A stretch of DNA of 64,000 nucleotides from an uncultured Christensenella sp. (GCA_910586065.1 CAJUGI010000001.1:372001-436000); one strand, 5' to 3'. Numbered from the stretch's first letter, positions 7,381 through 17,772 are shown. Notes: generated by a model not told the origin, from the sequence alone. Program-made: numbers and translations.

Positions 7381-8178
7381 ATGGAAAAATTTACAATAAG
7401 GGATATTGCCCGCCTTGCGGACGTTTCCGTTGCAACCGTTTCTTATATAATAAACGGCAAAAATGCAGAAAGTTATACCGAAGAAACAAAGCGCAAAGTT
7501 TTGCAAATAGTCAACTTGTATAACTACCAGCCGTCACGGCTTGCACAGTCGTTTGCATTAAGCAAAAGCAACAACGTAATTATTTTGTCGGAAAAATATG
7601 AGTCGGTTTTACAGAAAGCCGAAAGCTATGACTTTTTAAGGCTATTCGGCAAGGCGTTTGAACGGCTCGGCTACAATTTGATTATACGTACTTATTTGGA
7701 AAACACCAAAATAGATACGGCGGACGCCATTATTTGTATGGGGGTTGAAGAAGATAGGTTTCTTAAGCTCGCACACGAAAATTACGTTCCGCTTTTATCG
7801 GTGGACGGCATAATTCACGACGAACTTTTCTTTCAGATTATGCAGGATTTCGACTATGTGGTGGAGTGCGGAGAAAGAAGATTCGGCAAAAATAATTTTT
7901 CGTTGGCACTCGTGGATTTGTATAACCAATCTATTAAAGATGAATTTAAAAAGCTTCCGTGCGAAGTGATTTTTATTCAGGATAGCGAGATTCGGAATTT
8001 AACAGATCGTAATATTGTTACTGTAAACGCATCAATTTATAAATTATGCGGCGAATATAACGACAGTATTCTTTTGGTCCCTGCAAATACCGAGGCGAAG
8101 GTAAACGCGCTTGTCGATTGTTTTTTTAAGGCGGCGGATAGAATACAGGGCGTTGAACACACGGTAAAAGTAAGGTAA
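7381..8178 (+). CDS. LacI-family transcriptional regulator
   Basis: Residues 1-55 form a canonical LacI DNA-binding domain (FTIRDIARLADVSVATVSYI, then TKRKVLQIVNLYNYQPS with the hinge helix). At 265 residues it is about 70 shorter than usual. The effector half is divergent, with a periplasmic-binding-like core that is hard to align, so the ligand may be unusual or the sensor reduced. It sits inside the operon between surface and cytoplasmic glucan genes and is the natural candidate to bind TTAAACGGTTAA at 2005, 2052 and 3907. Maltose or maltodextrin as inducer is inference. Confidence 0.85.
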   Translation: MEKFTIRDIARLADVSVATVSYIINGKNAESYTEETKRKVLQIVNLYNYQPSRLAQSFALSKSNNVIILSEKYESVLQKAESYDFLRLFGKAFERLGYNLIIRTYLENTKIDTADAIICMGVEEDRFLKLAHENYVPLLSVDGIIHDELFFQIMQDFDYVVECGERRFGKNNFSLALVDLYNQSIKDEFKKLPCEVIFIQDSEIRNLTDRNIVTVNASIYKLCGEYNDSILLVPANTEAKVNALVDCFFKAADRIQGVEHTVKVR

Positions 8179-8193
8179 ATTTAAGCTATTATT

Positions 8194-9894
8194 ATGAACA
8201 AATATGCCATATATCATCAACCTGAGAGTAGATATGCATACGCCTTATCTACAAATGAGCTATTAATTACGTTGAGAGTGGCTGCTAACGACGTTTTCGA
8301 CAGTATTGAGATATTGTACAACAATAAATACGATTTCACCAAGAAATATAACGTATTGCCGATGAATAGGGAATTGTGCGATGGTACCTTTGCGTATTAC
8401 CGCATTAATATCGAACTTTCTGACGTGCGTTTTGCCTACATATTCCGTATAACGGAAAAGAATAAAGTTTATTTTTACTCCGAGGACGGGATTTCCGAAA
8501 ATTACGATTTCGAACGGGCATATTACACTTTCTTTCAGTTTCCGTTTATTAATAAGGTTGACGTTATGCCGTTGGTAAGCTGGTCGGAAAAAGCAGTATT
8601 TTATCATATTTTTGTTGACCGCTTTGCGCGTGGCGATTATGAGAAGAACGACTCATATATAAACACTAAATGGGATGAAAATATTGACAGATATTCTTTT
8701 ACCGGAGGTGATATCGACGGGATTTGCAATAAACTTGAATACCTGAGAAATATCGGTATTACGGCACTCTACCTTACGCCTGTTTTTGAATCCGAGTCAA
8801 ATCACAAGTATAACATTAAAGATTATTTGCGGGTTTCGCCCGAATTCGGTAATCTCGAAAAGTTAAAGCACTTATTAAGCTCGGCGCACGAAATGGGAAT
8901 CAAAGTTATGGTCGATTGTGTATTCAATCATTGCGATGCCTCTCACAAATTATTTGCCGACGTTGTAAAAAACGGTAAAGATTCCAAGTTTTACGACTGG
9001 TTTATGATTGACGGCGAACGCCCCGATGCGGACAAACGCAACTACGAGTATTTTGCGGATTGCGAATATATGCCTAAATGGAACACGAGCAATCCTGAAG
9101 TGCGCAGATATCTTACGGATATTGCGCTGGAATATATTAACTTAGGCTTTGACGGGCTACGCCTTGATGTTGCGGACGAAGTATCCCACGAAATGTGGCG
9201 GCAACTAAGAAAAGAAGTCAAGGCAAAGCGTTCCGACGTATTGATAATAGGCGAAATCTGGCACGAGAACGAGCATTGGCTTAAAGGCGATCAGTTCGAC
9301 GGGGTAATGAATTACAAACTGCAGAAAATACTTATAGATTTTTTTGGCGTTTATTCTATAAAAGCGACAATCGCAGCGGATAGGATGAATGGACTTCTTA
9401 TCTCTAACATTGAACAGGCTAACGCAATGTCGCTTAATTTCTTGGATACCCACGATACTCCCAGATTTTTACGTTTCGTCGGCGGTAATATGGATAGATT
9501 GTTGTGTGCGCTGTGTGCAATGATTATATTTCCCGGTATGCCGTGCATATTTTACGGAACAGAGCTTCCGCTTGACGGTGCGGGCGACCCTGACTGTCGC
9601 AAAACTTTTGATTGGACTTTTTCAAAGCAAAATGCGGCGTATGCGGAAAATTTTAAAAAAATCGTAACTTTAAAAAAACAAGAGGCTCTTTGCGGTGGTA
9701 GCACGAAGATAACTGCCGAAAACGGATTATTAATAATTTTGCGTATTAAAAACGATGAAAAAATAACAGCGTATTTCAATATGAGCGGAAGGTCTAAGAA
9801 AGTTAATGTAAACGGCGACGTGATTTTCAGCTTGAATTGTAAGGATAACAGACTTTTAAACAACGCTGCGCTCGTTGTTAAAAATATAAACTAA
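8194..9894 (+). CDS. Cytoplasmic GH13 cyclomaltodextrinase/neopullulanase-type enzyme
   Basis: The 566-residue product has no signal peptide. An N-terminal beta-domain (about 1-110) resembles CBM34 of GH13 subfamily 20 enzymes. The barrel shows VFYHIFVDRFARGD, region I DCVFNH, nucleophile Asp325 (GLRLDVADE), acid/base Glu354 (IIGEIWH) and the HD motif (Asp421), followed by a short beta-domain. Such enzymes open cyclodextrins and trim imported maltodextrins to maltose and glucose. It lies directly before the importer genes. No strong Shine-Dalgarno precedes ATG 8194, so translation may depend on coupling. Confidence 0.88.
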   Translation: MNKYAIYHQPESRYAYALSTNELLITLRVAANDVFDSIEILYNNKYDFTKKYNVLPMNRELCDGTFAYYRINIELSDVRFAYIFRITEKNKVYFYSEDGISENYDFERAYYTFFQFPFINKVDVMPLVSWSEKAVFYHIFVDRFARGDYEKNDSYINTKWDENIDRYSFTGGDIDGICNKLEYLRNIGITALYLTPVFESESNHKYNIKDYLRVSPEFGNLEKLKHLLSSAHEMGIKVMVDCVFNHCDASHKLFADVVKNGKDSKFYDWFMIDGERPDADKRNYEYFADCEYMPKWNTSNPEVRRYLTDIALEYINLGFDGLRLDVADEVSHEMWRQLRKEVKAKRSDVLIIGEIWHENEHWLKGDQFDGVMNYKLQKILIDFFGVYSIKATIAADRMNGLLISNIEQANAMSLNFLDTHDTPRFLRFVGGNMDRLLCALCAMIIFPGMPCIFYGTELPLDGAGDPDCRKTFDWTFSKQNAAYAENFKKIVTLKKQEALCGGSTKITAENGLLIILRIKNDEKITAYFNMSGRSKKVNVNGDVIFSLNCKDNRLLNNAALVVKNIN

Positions 9895-9916
9895 AATTAA
9901 ACTTTTAGGAGGATTA

Positions 9917-11182
9917 ATGATGAAAAAACGTATTGTGTCAATGCTTATTTGCGGAGCGCTCGCAGCAAGTTCGGTTGCGGGTCTTACTGCTTGCGGAAAT
10001 AAGGGGCTTGAACTTACCGTGTGGGGTTCTGCCGCACAACAAGAAACCCTTAAACAAATGGTTGCTAAATTCGAAGAAGCCAATCCCGAAACAAAATACA
10101 ATATTAAAGTAGGTATTTGCGAAGAGGATATGGCGGTAAGCAACATTGCACCAGACCCTTCGGCTGCGGCGGACGTGTTCTGTTATTCGAACGATCAGTT
10201 GGTTCCGCTTCTACGCGTGGGAGCCCTTGCAAAATTGGGCGGAATATTTCTCGATAACGTAAAGACGGAGAACAGCGAGGATTCCGTTGCGTCAGGCTCG
10301 GTTGCGTATGGCACAGCGGATGAAAAGGTTTACGGTTATCCGTATGCTTCGGATAACGGTTATTTTATGTTCTACGACAAATCCGTTATAACCGACGAGC
10401 AGGTCGGCTCGCTCGAATCCATAATTTCCGTATGTGAAACAAAGAACAAAAAAATCGCATGGGCGGTTGATGTGCCTTGGTATACGGCAGGTTGGTTTTT
10501 CGCTTTTGATTGCGATTATTCGGTGGAATACGATTATAACGACAATTACAAAGAGAAAAATATTGAAATCAGTCTAAATAACGAAGGCGGTATAAATGCT
10601 TGTAAAGCTATGTCTAAGCTTACGTCAAGCAAGGCGTTTTCAGGTAAAAGCACAGATAACGAAAAGATTATCACGGGCTTTACCACTAAAAGTACGGCGG
10701 TTGCCGTTTCCGGAACGTGGAATGCGCCTCAAATCAAAAAAATTCTCGGCGAAAACTACGGTGTCTGCAAGCTGCCTACGGTTAACGTAAACGGTCAGGA
10801 CGTGCAGCTCTCGTCGTTCAAAGGCTATAAGCTTTTCGGTGTAAATCCTCACAGCGGCGATAAAATAGTTGAAGCGCACAAGCTTGCCGCTTTTCTTTCA
10901 AGCGAAGCTATGCAAGCAGAGCGCTTTGAAAAACACATGGTGGGGCCTACAAACAACGCCGCGGCAAACGCCGTAAAGGACGATGCTACGTTTGCGGCTC
11001 TTAATGCGCAAAAACAATTTGCGAAAGAACAGACCTCCGTTCCGTCAAGTTTCTGGGAACCTTTAAAGGGTGTAGGCTTGAATATTATAGACGGTTTGTT
11101 GAGCGAATCGGGCGGTAACGGAAAACTGTCTTATGCCGATAAGTTAAGTGCCGTTGAAAAACAAATAAAGAACTCAAAATAA
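9917..11182 (+). CDS. malE: Maltodextrin ABC transporter, substrate-binding lipoprotein (MalE-like)
   Basis: The 421-residue lipoprotein has lipobox LTAC and then an SBP family 1 fold: LTVWGSAAQQETLKQMVAKFEEANP at the N-terminal lobe and a maltose-type C lobe with EAHKLAAFLSSEAMQ. AGGAGG is 4 bases before the first of two tandem ATGs (9917 and 9920), and the second has the better spacing. It captures maltodextrins and delivers them to the MalFG permease encoded next. Confidence 0.88.
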   Translation: MMKKRIVSMLICGALAASSVAGLTACGNKGLELTVWGSAAQQETLKQMVAKFEEANPETKYNIKVGICEEDMAVSNIAPDPSAAADVFCYSNDQLVPLLRVGALAKLGGIFLDNVKTENSEDSVASGSVAYGTADEKVYGYPYASDNGYFMFYDKSVITDEQVGSLESIISVCETKNKKIAWAVDVPWYTAGWFFAFDCDYSVEYDYNDNYKEKNIEISLNNEGGINACKAMSKLTSSKAFSGKSTDNEKIITGFTTKSTAVAVSGTWNAPQIKKILGENYGVCKLPTVNVNGQDVQLSSFKGYKLFGVNPHSGDKIVEAHKLAAFLSSEAMQAERFEKHMVGPTNNAAANAVKDDATFAALNAQKQFAKEQTSVPSSFWEPLKGVGLNIIDGLLSESGGNGKLSYADKLSAVEKQIKNSK

Positions 11183-11200
11183 TTTAATTCCGGTGAAAAA

Positions 11201-12715
11201 ATGGATTTGGAATATCTGAAAATGTCGCCGCTTGAAAAGTTTTGGTTTAATTTTAAAAATTTTTTCAAGCGACTGCCGTTGTCATTTGCGGCATTTTTTA
11301 AGGCAATACCAAAAAAACTTTATAAACTCTGGCTTGCCTTTGCGGGAATTTTTATAAATATCGGCAGGGCGGCAAAAGAAGGGGATTGGAAAACCCGAAC
11401 GTCTTTCGCAGTAATGGGCTTCGGGCTGATTGCGAGAAAACAGTATTTAAAAGGATTTTTATACCTTATATTCGAAGTGCTGTTTGTTTTGTATATGGTA
11501 TTTTTCGGTTGGAAATACCTCGTTAAATTGGGGAGTCTCGGCGAAGTTGCGTGTAAAACGGTAACAGATCCGTTGACAGGAATCGAGAAAACTATTTATT
11601 ACGATAACAGCCTTTTAATACTTTTGTATTCGCTTTTGACAATTTTCATAGCGATTGCGTTTGTATATATGTGGTATCAGAATGTAAAGGGTAATCTACT
11701 ATCGCAACAGTTTACTGAGGCGCATTTGCGGTTGCCTACGTCTAAGGACGATATTAAGTCTTATGCCGATGAAAACTATCATAAAACACTGCTGTCTATA
11801 CCCGTGCTTGGTCTGGTTGTGTTCACTATTCTGCCTATATTCTTTATGATATTCATAGCGTTTACGAACTACGACAAGGCACATCAGCCTCCCGCACAGC
11901 TTTTTCAATGGTCGGGAGTCGATAATTTCGTAACCGTATTGGGCGGCGGGATTTCTGCAGACAGTAAGGTATTCGCTTATACCTTCGGCGAGGTTCTATT
12001 ATGGACTATCGTATGGGCGTTCTTCGCAACATTCACAAACTATATTCTTGGAATGGTAGTGGCTATCTTAATAAACAAAAAGGGCGTAAAATTCAAAAAG
12101 CTGTGGCGTACCATTCTCGTTATAACAATAGCCGTTCCGCAATTCGTATCGTTAATGTTTATGTCGCAGCTTCTTGCCGACCAAGGGCTTATAAATAGCT
12201 TGTTGTTAAAGTGGGGCTGGATAGATAAGGCGATACCGTTCCTAACGGATGGCACGTTTGCAAGGATAACTATAATAATCGTGAATATCTGGATAGGTAT
12301 TCCTTACTCTATGTTAATCTGCACGGGTATATTAATGAATATACCGGCGGACTTATACGAGTCGGCGCGTATGGACGGAGCGGGTCCCGTAAGGGCGTAT
12401 ATGAAGATAACTCTTCCGTATATGCTACACGTTACCACACCTTATCTTATAACGCAATTTATCGGTAATCTTAATAACTTTAACGTAATTTTCTTATTAA
12501 CCGGAGGAAATCCTCCTTTGGAAATGGACGGGTTCAATACCACCGCAGGCGAAACGGATTTGCTTATAACTTGGCTGTATAAGCTGACCGTAACCGAGAA
12601 CAAGTACGGGCTTGCTTCCGTTATCGGTATTTTTACCTTCGTTATCGTTGCGGCGTTCTCGCTTATACTTTATAACCGTTCCAAATCAGTCAAAAACGAG
12701 GAGGAATTCATGTGA
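11201..12715 (+). CDS. malF: Maltodextrin ABC transporter permease (MalF-like)
   Basis: The 504-residue product carries an N-terminal extension with two or three extra membrane segments (about 60-175), then a typical MalF core with six segments. The EAA loop YESARMDGAGPVRAYMKITLP near residues 385-410 contacts the ATPase. The C-terminal signature is LASVIGIFTFVIVAAFS. It overlaps the next gene at TGATG, indicating translational coupling, and GAGGAGG lies within its last codons. Confidence 0.9.
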   Translation: MDLEYLKMSPLEKFWFNFKNFFKRLPLSFAAFFKAIPKKLYKLWLAFAGIFINIGRAAKEGDWKTRTSFAVMGFGLIARKQYLKGFLYLIFEVLFVLYMVFFGWKYLVKLGSLGEVACKTVTDPLTGIEKTIYYDNSLLILLYSLLTIFIAIAFVYMWYQNVKGNLLSQQFTEAHLRLPTSKDDIKSYADENYHKTLLSIPVLGLVVFTILPIFFMIFIAFTNYDKAHQPPAQLFQWSGVDNFVTVLGGGISADSKVFAYTFGEVLLWTIVWAFFATFTNYILGMVVAILINKKGVKFKKLWRTILVITIAVPQFVSLMFMSQLLADQGLINSLLLKWGWIDKAIPFLTDGTFARITIIIVNIWIGIPYSMLICTGILMNIPADLYESARMDGAGPVRAYMKITLPYMLHVTTPYLITQFIGNLNNFNVIFLLTGGNPPLEMDGFNTTAGETDLLITWLYKLTVTENKYGLASVIGIFTFVIVAAFSLILYNRSKSVKNEEEFM

Positions 12716-13578
12716 TGGCTAAGAAGTTTAAAAGTAAAAAGGGTGCGGAAAGAGTTTCGCTCATAGTCGCATATACCGTGCTTGCAATAATTTGCCTTAT
12801 ATGGTTGATACCATTTTTAATGCTGATTATATTGTCGTTCAGGGGAGAACAAGCGGGTATTTCGGCAGACTATCTTTTCCCTAAGCAATGGTCATTCAAT
12901 AACTATATAAAGCTGTTTACGGAAACAAAGTTCTTGAAATGGTATGGTAATACTATGCTCGTTTCGGTTGTCGTTACAGTTTTTCAAACGATAATCGTGT
13001 TGATGACAAGCTATGCTTTATCAAGGCTGCGTTTCAAACTACGTAAACCGCTTATGAATTTGATGCTCATTCTGGGTATGTTCCCCGGATTTTTATCAAT
13101 GACGGCGGTATATTTCGTGCTTAAAGAAATAAACCTTACGCAGAATTTAGTAGGGCTTATGTTGGTTTATTCCGCAAGCTCGGCAATGCAGTATTATATC
13201 TGTAAGGGATTTTTCGATACAATTCCGAAATCATTGGACGAAGCCGCGAGAATAGACGGCGCAAGTAGGCACACGGTATTTTTAAAAATAATTCTGCCGC
13301 TTGCAAAACCTATTATTATTTATACCGTATTGACTGCGTTTATTGCGCCGTGGGGAGAGTTTATGTTTTCGTCGTTTATGATGAAGGGCGACCCTGATAA
13401 ATTCACCGTAGCTGTCGGAATGAAATCGTGGCTCGACAATTCAACGCTGATGGCAGAAGGATATTTCACGGTATTCTGTGCAGCAGCTGTTGTGGTTTCA
13501 ATACCGATAACGGCGCTCTTTATTTGGTTGCAAAGGTATTACGTAGAGGGCGTAACGGGCGGCTCTGTAAAAGGATAA
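12715..13578 (+). CDS. malG: Maltodextrin ABC transporter permease (MalG-like)
   Basis: The 287-residue permease has six membrane segments and an EAA loop (DEAARIDGASRHTVFLKIILPLAKP). The C terminus ends in YVEGVTGGSVKG, typical of MalG. A GTG at 12712 could also start it; the ATG sharing an A with the MalF stop is the simpler choice. It forms the inner-membrane channel with MalF. Confidence 0.9.
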   Translation: MAKKFKSKKGAERVSLIVAYTVLAIICLIWLIPFLMLIILSFRGEQAGISADYLFPKQWSFNNYIKLFTETKFLKWYGNTMLVSVVVTVFQTIIVLMTSYALSRLRFKLRKPLMNLMLILGMFPGFLSMTAVYFVLKEINLTQNLVGLMLVYSASSAMQYYICKGFFDTIPKSLDEAARIDGASRHTVFLKIILPLAKPIIIYTVLTAFIAPWGEFMFSSFMMKGDPDKFTVAVGMKSWLDNSTLMAEGYFTVFCAAAVVVSIPITALFIWLQRYYVEGVTGGSVKG

Positions 13579-13589
13579 GAGGTAATAAA

Positions 13590-15506
13590 ATGGCTGACGT
13601 AAGTTTAAAACATATATATAAAGTTTATCCGAACGGCACGAAGGCGGTAAACGACTTCAATATGGAGATTGCCGATAAGGAATTCATCGTTTTCGTCGGA
13701 CCGTCGGGCTGCGGAAAATCAACGACTCTGCGTATGATTGCGGGGCTTGAAGATATCTCCGCAGGCGAACTTAAAATAGGCGATACCATCGTAAACGATA
13801 TGGAACCTAAGGACAGGGATATTGCTATGGTTTTCCAGAACTACGCCCTTTATCCGCATATGACTGTTTACGAAAACATTGCGTTCGGGCTTAGGCTCAG
13901 GAAACTTCCGAAAGATGAGATTCACAAAAAGGTTGTCGAGGCGGCGGAAATTTTAGGGATAACCGAATATCTCAATAAAAAGCCCAAGGAAATGTCGGGC
14001 GGGCAGCGGCAGAGAGTGGCGCTCGGGCGCGCGATAGTGCGCGAACCGAAAGTTATGCTTTTGGACGAACCGCTTTCAAACCTCGACGCCAAGCTCAGAA
14101 CGCAGATGCGTGCGGAAATATCTAAATTACATTCAAAATTGAATACGACGTTCATTTACGTTACGCACGACCAAGTAGAAGCTATGACCATGGGCACGCG
14201 CATAGTCGTTATGAAGGACGGTTTCGTTCAACAGATCGATACACCGAAAAATTTATATAATTATCCTGCAAATAAGTTTGTCGCAGGTTTTATCGGCACA
14301 CCGCAGATGAACTTTTTCGAAGCGACTCTTAATAAAGAAGGGGAGAACGTAATAATAAAGTTTGAATATTCCAACGCGCAGATAACAGTGCCGTATTCTA
14401 TGCTTTATAAAGCAAAACCCGCTTATCTTGACGGAAAAACCAAGGTTTATATAGGACTTCGCGCAGAAGATATTTCGCTCTTACCCGAAGATATAAAAAA
14501 CAGTAAAGCGGTTGTCAAAGTAAAAGTTTCCCACAAGGAAGAACTCGGCAGCGAAACGCTCGTTTACGGCGATATCAATATGGACGGCGACGGCTATGCC
14601 GAAAGTTCGACCAGAGTAATTATAAAAGATTACAGCGGCAGAGATTTAAAGTCGGGCGATATAATCGACGCGTCTTTGAATATTGAGAATATACATCTAT
14701 TTGATTATGAAAACGAACAATGCGTTTTACCCCGCATTCCGGAATATAATTATTTAGACTGTGAAATCAAGAACGGAAAACTGTGTTTTGCAGGATGCGA
14801 AATCGACTTACCCGAAGCCTTAAAATGCAACGATTTAAAAGGTGATTTATTATTGCCCACCGATGCACTGACTTTGAATGGAAATTTGAAAGCTGAAGTC
14901 GTTTCGCATGAAAGTATAAACGGAATAAATCTGTTGGCTTTAAATATGAACGGTCACCGTTTTTATGCCGTAAATTTACAGTATTCCGAGGCGGGTAAAA
15001 CCTTAAATTCCTCGATAAATATAGGAATCGATTTTAAAAAGATAACGGTAATTTCAGACGGTAAAACCGTAATTGCGCCGCTATCTGAACTTAATAAATT
15101 AAACTGCAAATTCGTAAAGCGAAAGGAATATGAAGAGGTTAACGTTAACGGCAAAATAAAGCGAAAGAAAGCGATACGTTTCGGGTTCGACGTTGCAGGT
15201 AAATTTTTTCAAGCGTCTGAAGATATGTCGCAAAAGATATTTGCCGCACTTGGAATTAAAAAAGCTTTTACAACGCCTCTTAATTTGGAATGCGGAATTT
15301 ACGACCTTGCAATTTCCGACAGCGGGATACCCGCCAAAGCCGAAGGTTATCTTGATTTCGGTAGCGAAAGATTTTTAAAATGCGACGTGGACGGAAGTGA
15401 AGTATACGTTAAGATCGACGGCGAAGCCAGCGATAATATTTACCTTCAGCCTAATTTTGAAAATGTCGGAGTTTTAGACATTGAACGGGAGATTAAAATT
15501 ATTTAA
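13590..15506 (+). CDS. malK: Carbohydrate ABC transporter ATPase (MalK/MsmX type) with a long extra C-terminal region
   Basis: The ATPase core is complete: Walker A GPSGCGKST (37-45), Q-loop VFQNYALYPH (81-90), signature MSGGQRQ (135-141), Walker B MLLDEP (156-161) and switch His193. A TOBE/MalK regulatory domain follows to about residue 375. The protein then continues for some 260 residues that the family normally lacks (usual length about 370, here 638). This tail is beta-rich with repeated G-D/N turns and may hold further TOBE-like or sensory domains. The ATG at 13590 follows GAGGT. The ATPase energises MalFG. Confidence 0.9.
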   Translation: MADVSLKHIYKVYPNGTKAVNDFNMEIADKEFIVFVGPSGCGKSTTLRMIAGLEDISAGELKIGDTIVNDMEPKDRDIAMVFQNYALYPHMTVYENIAFGLRLRKLPKDEIHKKVVEAAEILGITEYLNKKPKEMSGGQRQRVALGRAIVREPKVMLLDEPLSNLDAKLRTQMRAEISKLHSKLNTTFIYVTHDQVEAMTMGTRIVVMKDGFVQQIDTPKNLYNYPANKFVAGFIGTPQMNFFEATLNKEGENVIIKFEYSNAQITVPYSMLYKAKPAYLDGKTKVYIGLRAEDISLLPEDIKNSKAVVKVKVSHKEELGSETLVYGDINMDGDGYAESSTRVIIKDYSGRDLKSGDIIDASLNIENIHLFDYENEQCVLPRIPEYNYLDCEIKNGKLCFAGCEIDLPEALKCNDLKGDLLLPTDALTLNGNLKAEVVSHESINGINLLALNMNGHRFYAVNLQYSEAGKTLNSSINIGIDFKKITVISDGKTVIAPLSELNKLNCKFVKRKEYEEVNVNGKIKRKKAIRFGFDVAGKFFQASEDMSQKIFAALGIKKAFTTPLNLECGIYDLAISDSGIPAKAEGYLDFGSERFLKCDVDGSEVYVKIDGEASDNIYLQPNFENVGVLDIEREIKII

Positions 15507-15512
15507 AAACTT

Positions 15513-17747
15513 ATGAATAAAGAGCAATTTGTAACTAAATTAAAACAACTGGATATAAGCGGAAAATCAACCATAGAATTATATAATGAAATTTCCGCAT
15601 TTGCAATGAGTTGCGGATTGAATAATGTAGAGAAGCCGGCTATAAAAAACGCATATTATCTATCTATGGAGTTTCTTATAGGGCGAAGTTTTTATAATAA
15701 TCTTATGGAGCTTGGCGTTCTTAAAGAAACGAAAGAAATACTTGCAGAGAAAGGTATTGATATTAACGTATTCGAAGAAATAGAGGACGCCGCGCTTGGT
15801 AACGGCGGGCTCGGTAGATTAGCGGCGTGTTTTCTTGATTCAGCCGCAGGATTGGGTTTGCCCCTTCAAGGCTACGGAATACGTTATAAATACGGTTTAT
15901 TCAAACAGGCGATAGAAAACGGCTTTCAGGTCGAACTGCCCGACGACTGGCAGCGTTTCGGCGACCCGTGGAGCATAAGGCGCGACGATGAGAAGCGGCT
16001 TATCGAGTTTGCGGATATGAAGGTATACGCCGTGCCTTACGATTATCCCGTTTTCGGCAAAAGAATAAACAGACTGCGCTTATTCCAAGCCGAAGGGAGC
16101 CCCGAAGCCGAAAAAATAAGCGAATATCTTTACCCCGCAGACGATACGGCGGAGGGCAAAATTTTAAGACTGCGGCAGGAATACTTTTTTTCCGCCGCTG
16201 CTATCCGCGAACTTATAGAAGAGCATATTAAAAAGTATGGGAAAAGTTTCGAAAAATTCCCCGAATTTAACGTCATTCAGCTTAACGACACGCATCCAGT
16301 GCTTGCGATAGCTGAATTTATAAGAATATTAACATCGGAGCACAAGGTTATTTTTTCCGATGCGCTTGAAATCGCAAAGAAAACTTTTGCTTATACCAAT
16401 CATACCATTCTGCCAGAGGCGTTGGAATGCTGGAATGCCGAGCTTTTAAAGAAAATTTTACCCAATATATATGCTATTCTTATTAAAATTCATTTAAAAC
16501 AACGGGAAGAATTTGCTAAACTGAATTGTACGAGTGAAGAAATTGCGGCAATGTCTTCTTATTCTCCTAACGGTTTTTCAATGGCTAACCTTGCGGTTTA
16601 TGTAGGAAAAACTGTAAACGGAGTTGCTAAGTTACATACCGAAATTCTCAAAAACAGTCTTTTTAAAACGGTGTATAAGTATTATCCGGACAAGTTCCAA
16701 AACAAGACAAACGGTATTACCCAGCGAAGATGGCTTATGCTGTGTAATAACGAATTTTCCTCGCTTTTGGATAAAGCAATAGGGAATGGCTGGAGAACAG
16801 ACATATCGGAGTTGAATAAACTGAATAGAGTTATATCCGATTATACCGAAGATTTTATTTTGATAAAAGAGGAGAAAAAAAGACAGCTTTTCGATTATAT
16901 AAAACATCAAGAAGGAATTGATATTCCTCAGAATTTTTTGGCGTTTTCACAGGCTAAAAGATTGCACGAATATAAGCGCCAATTGATGACGGCGTTTGCC
17001 ATTCTTGAAATATATAACGGACTTAAAGACGGAAGTATTAAGGATTTTGTGCCGTCTGTGTTTATCTTTGGCGCAAAGAGCGCCCCCGGATATAAGCGCG
17101 CAAAAGGTATTATAAAATTTATAAATGAAATAGCCGAAAAAGTTAATGCGGATAATCAGACCAATAGTCTTCTGAAAGTTGTATTTATCCGTAATTACAA
17201 TGTATCTTATGCTGAAAAAATAGTTGCAGGAACCGACGTGTCATTGCAAGTTTCTACTGCGGGGCTCGAGGCAAGTGGAACGGGTAATATGAAATTTATG
17301 ATGAACGGTGCCGTTACCTGCGGAACGATGGACGGGGCAAATATTGAAATTGTAGAGCTTGCGGGTAGGGAGAATAACTACATTTTCGGGGCGGAAGTGG
17401 ACGAAATAGAATGTCTTAAAAAGGACGGTTATGACCCGAATACTTATATTAAGTTGCATAAAAAAGCTGTTGAAAGTCTTATTGACGGTACTTTTAATGA
17501 TGACGGGACGGGTTATTTTAAGGAATTATACGATAGTCTTACCATAGGAGCAAGTTGGCATAACCCCGACAATTACTTTGTATTATATGATTTAAAAGAT
17601 TATGTTGAAGTGCTTTTAAAAATCAACGGAGATTATAAAAACAAATATGATTTTGCGGTTAAGCAACTGAGAAATTCGGCAAATTCTGCATATTTTTCAT
17701 CGGATAGAACAATAAAAGAATACGCCAAGGATATTTGGGAAATATAG
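15513..17747 (+). CDS. glgP: Glycogen/maltodextrin phosphorylase
   Basis: GT35 phosphorylase of 744 residues with ALGNGGLGRLAACFLDSAA, the phosphate/active-site region NDTHPVLAI, and PLP lysine Lys594 in GTGNMKFMMNGA. The family average is near 800; the shortfall falls mostly in the region after the WxRFGDPW motif, where surface loops are reduced. It converts internalised maltodextrins to glucose-1-phosphate. It lies 6 bp after the malK stop and ends the operon. Confidence 0.92.
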   Translation: MNKEQFVTKLKQLDISGKSTIELYNEISAFAMSCGLNNVEKPAIKNAYYLSMEFLIGRSFYNNLMELGVLKETKEILAEKGIDINVFEEIEDAALGNGGLGRLAACFLDSAAGLGLPLQGYGIRYKYGLFKQAIENGFQVELPDDWQRFGDPWSIRRDDEKRLIEFADMKVYAVPYDYPVFGKRINRLRLFQAEGSPEAEKISEYLYPADDTAEGKILRLRQEYFFSAAAIRELIEEHIKKYGKSFEKFPEFNVIQLNDTHPVLAIAEFIRILTSEHKVIFSDALEIAKKTFAYTNHTILPEALECWNAELLKKILPNIYAILIKIHLKQREEFAKLNCTSEEIAAMSSYSPNGFSMANLAVYVGKTVNGVAKLHTEILKNSLFKTVYKYYPDKFQNKTNGITQRRWLMLCNNEFSSLLDKAIGNGWRTDISELNKLNRVISDYTEDFILIKEEKKRQLFDYIKHQEGIDIPQNFLAFSQAKRLHEYKRQLMTAFAILEIYNGLKDGSIKDFVPSVFIFGAKSAPGYKRAKGIIKFINEIAEKVNADNQTNSLLKVVFIRNYNVSYAEKIVAGTDVSLQVSTAGLEASGTGNMKFMMNGAVTCGTMDGANIEIVELAGRENNYIFGAEVDEIECLKKDGYDPNTYIKLHKKAVESLIDGTFNDDGTGYFKELYDSLTIGASWHNPDNYFVLYDLKDYVEVLLKINGDYKNKYDFAVKQLRNSANSAYFSSDRTIKEYAKDIWEI

Positions 17748-17772
17748 CTTTTCATTTTTTTCTCCCCCTAAA

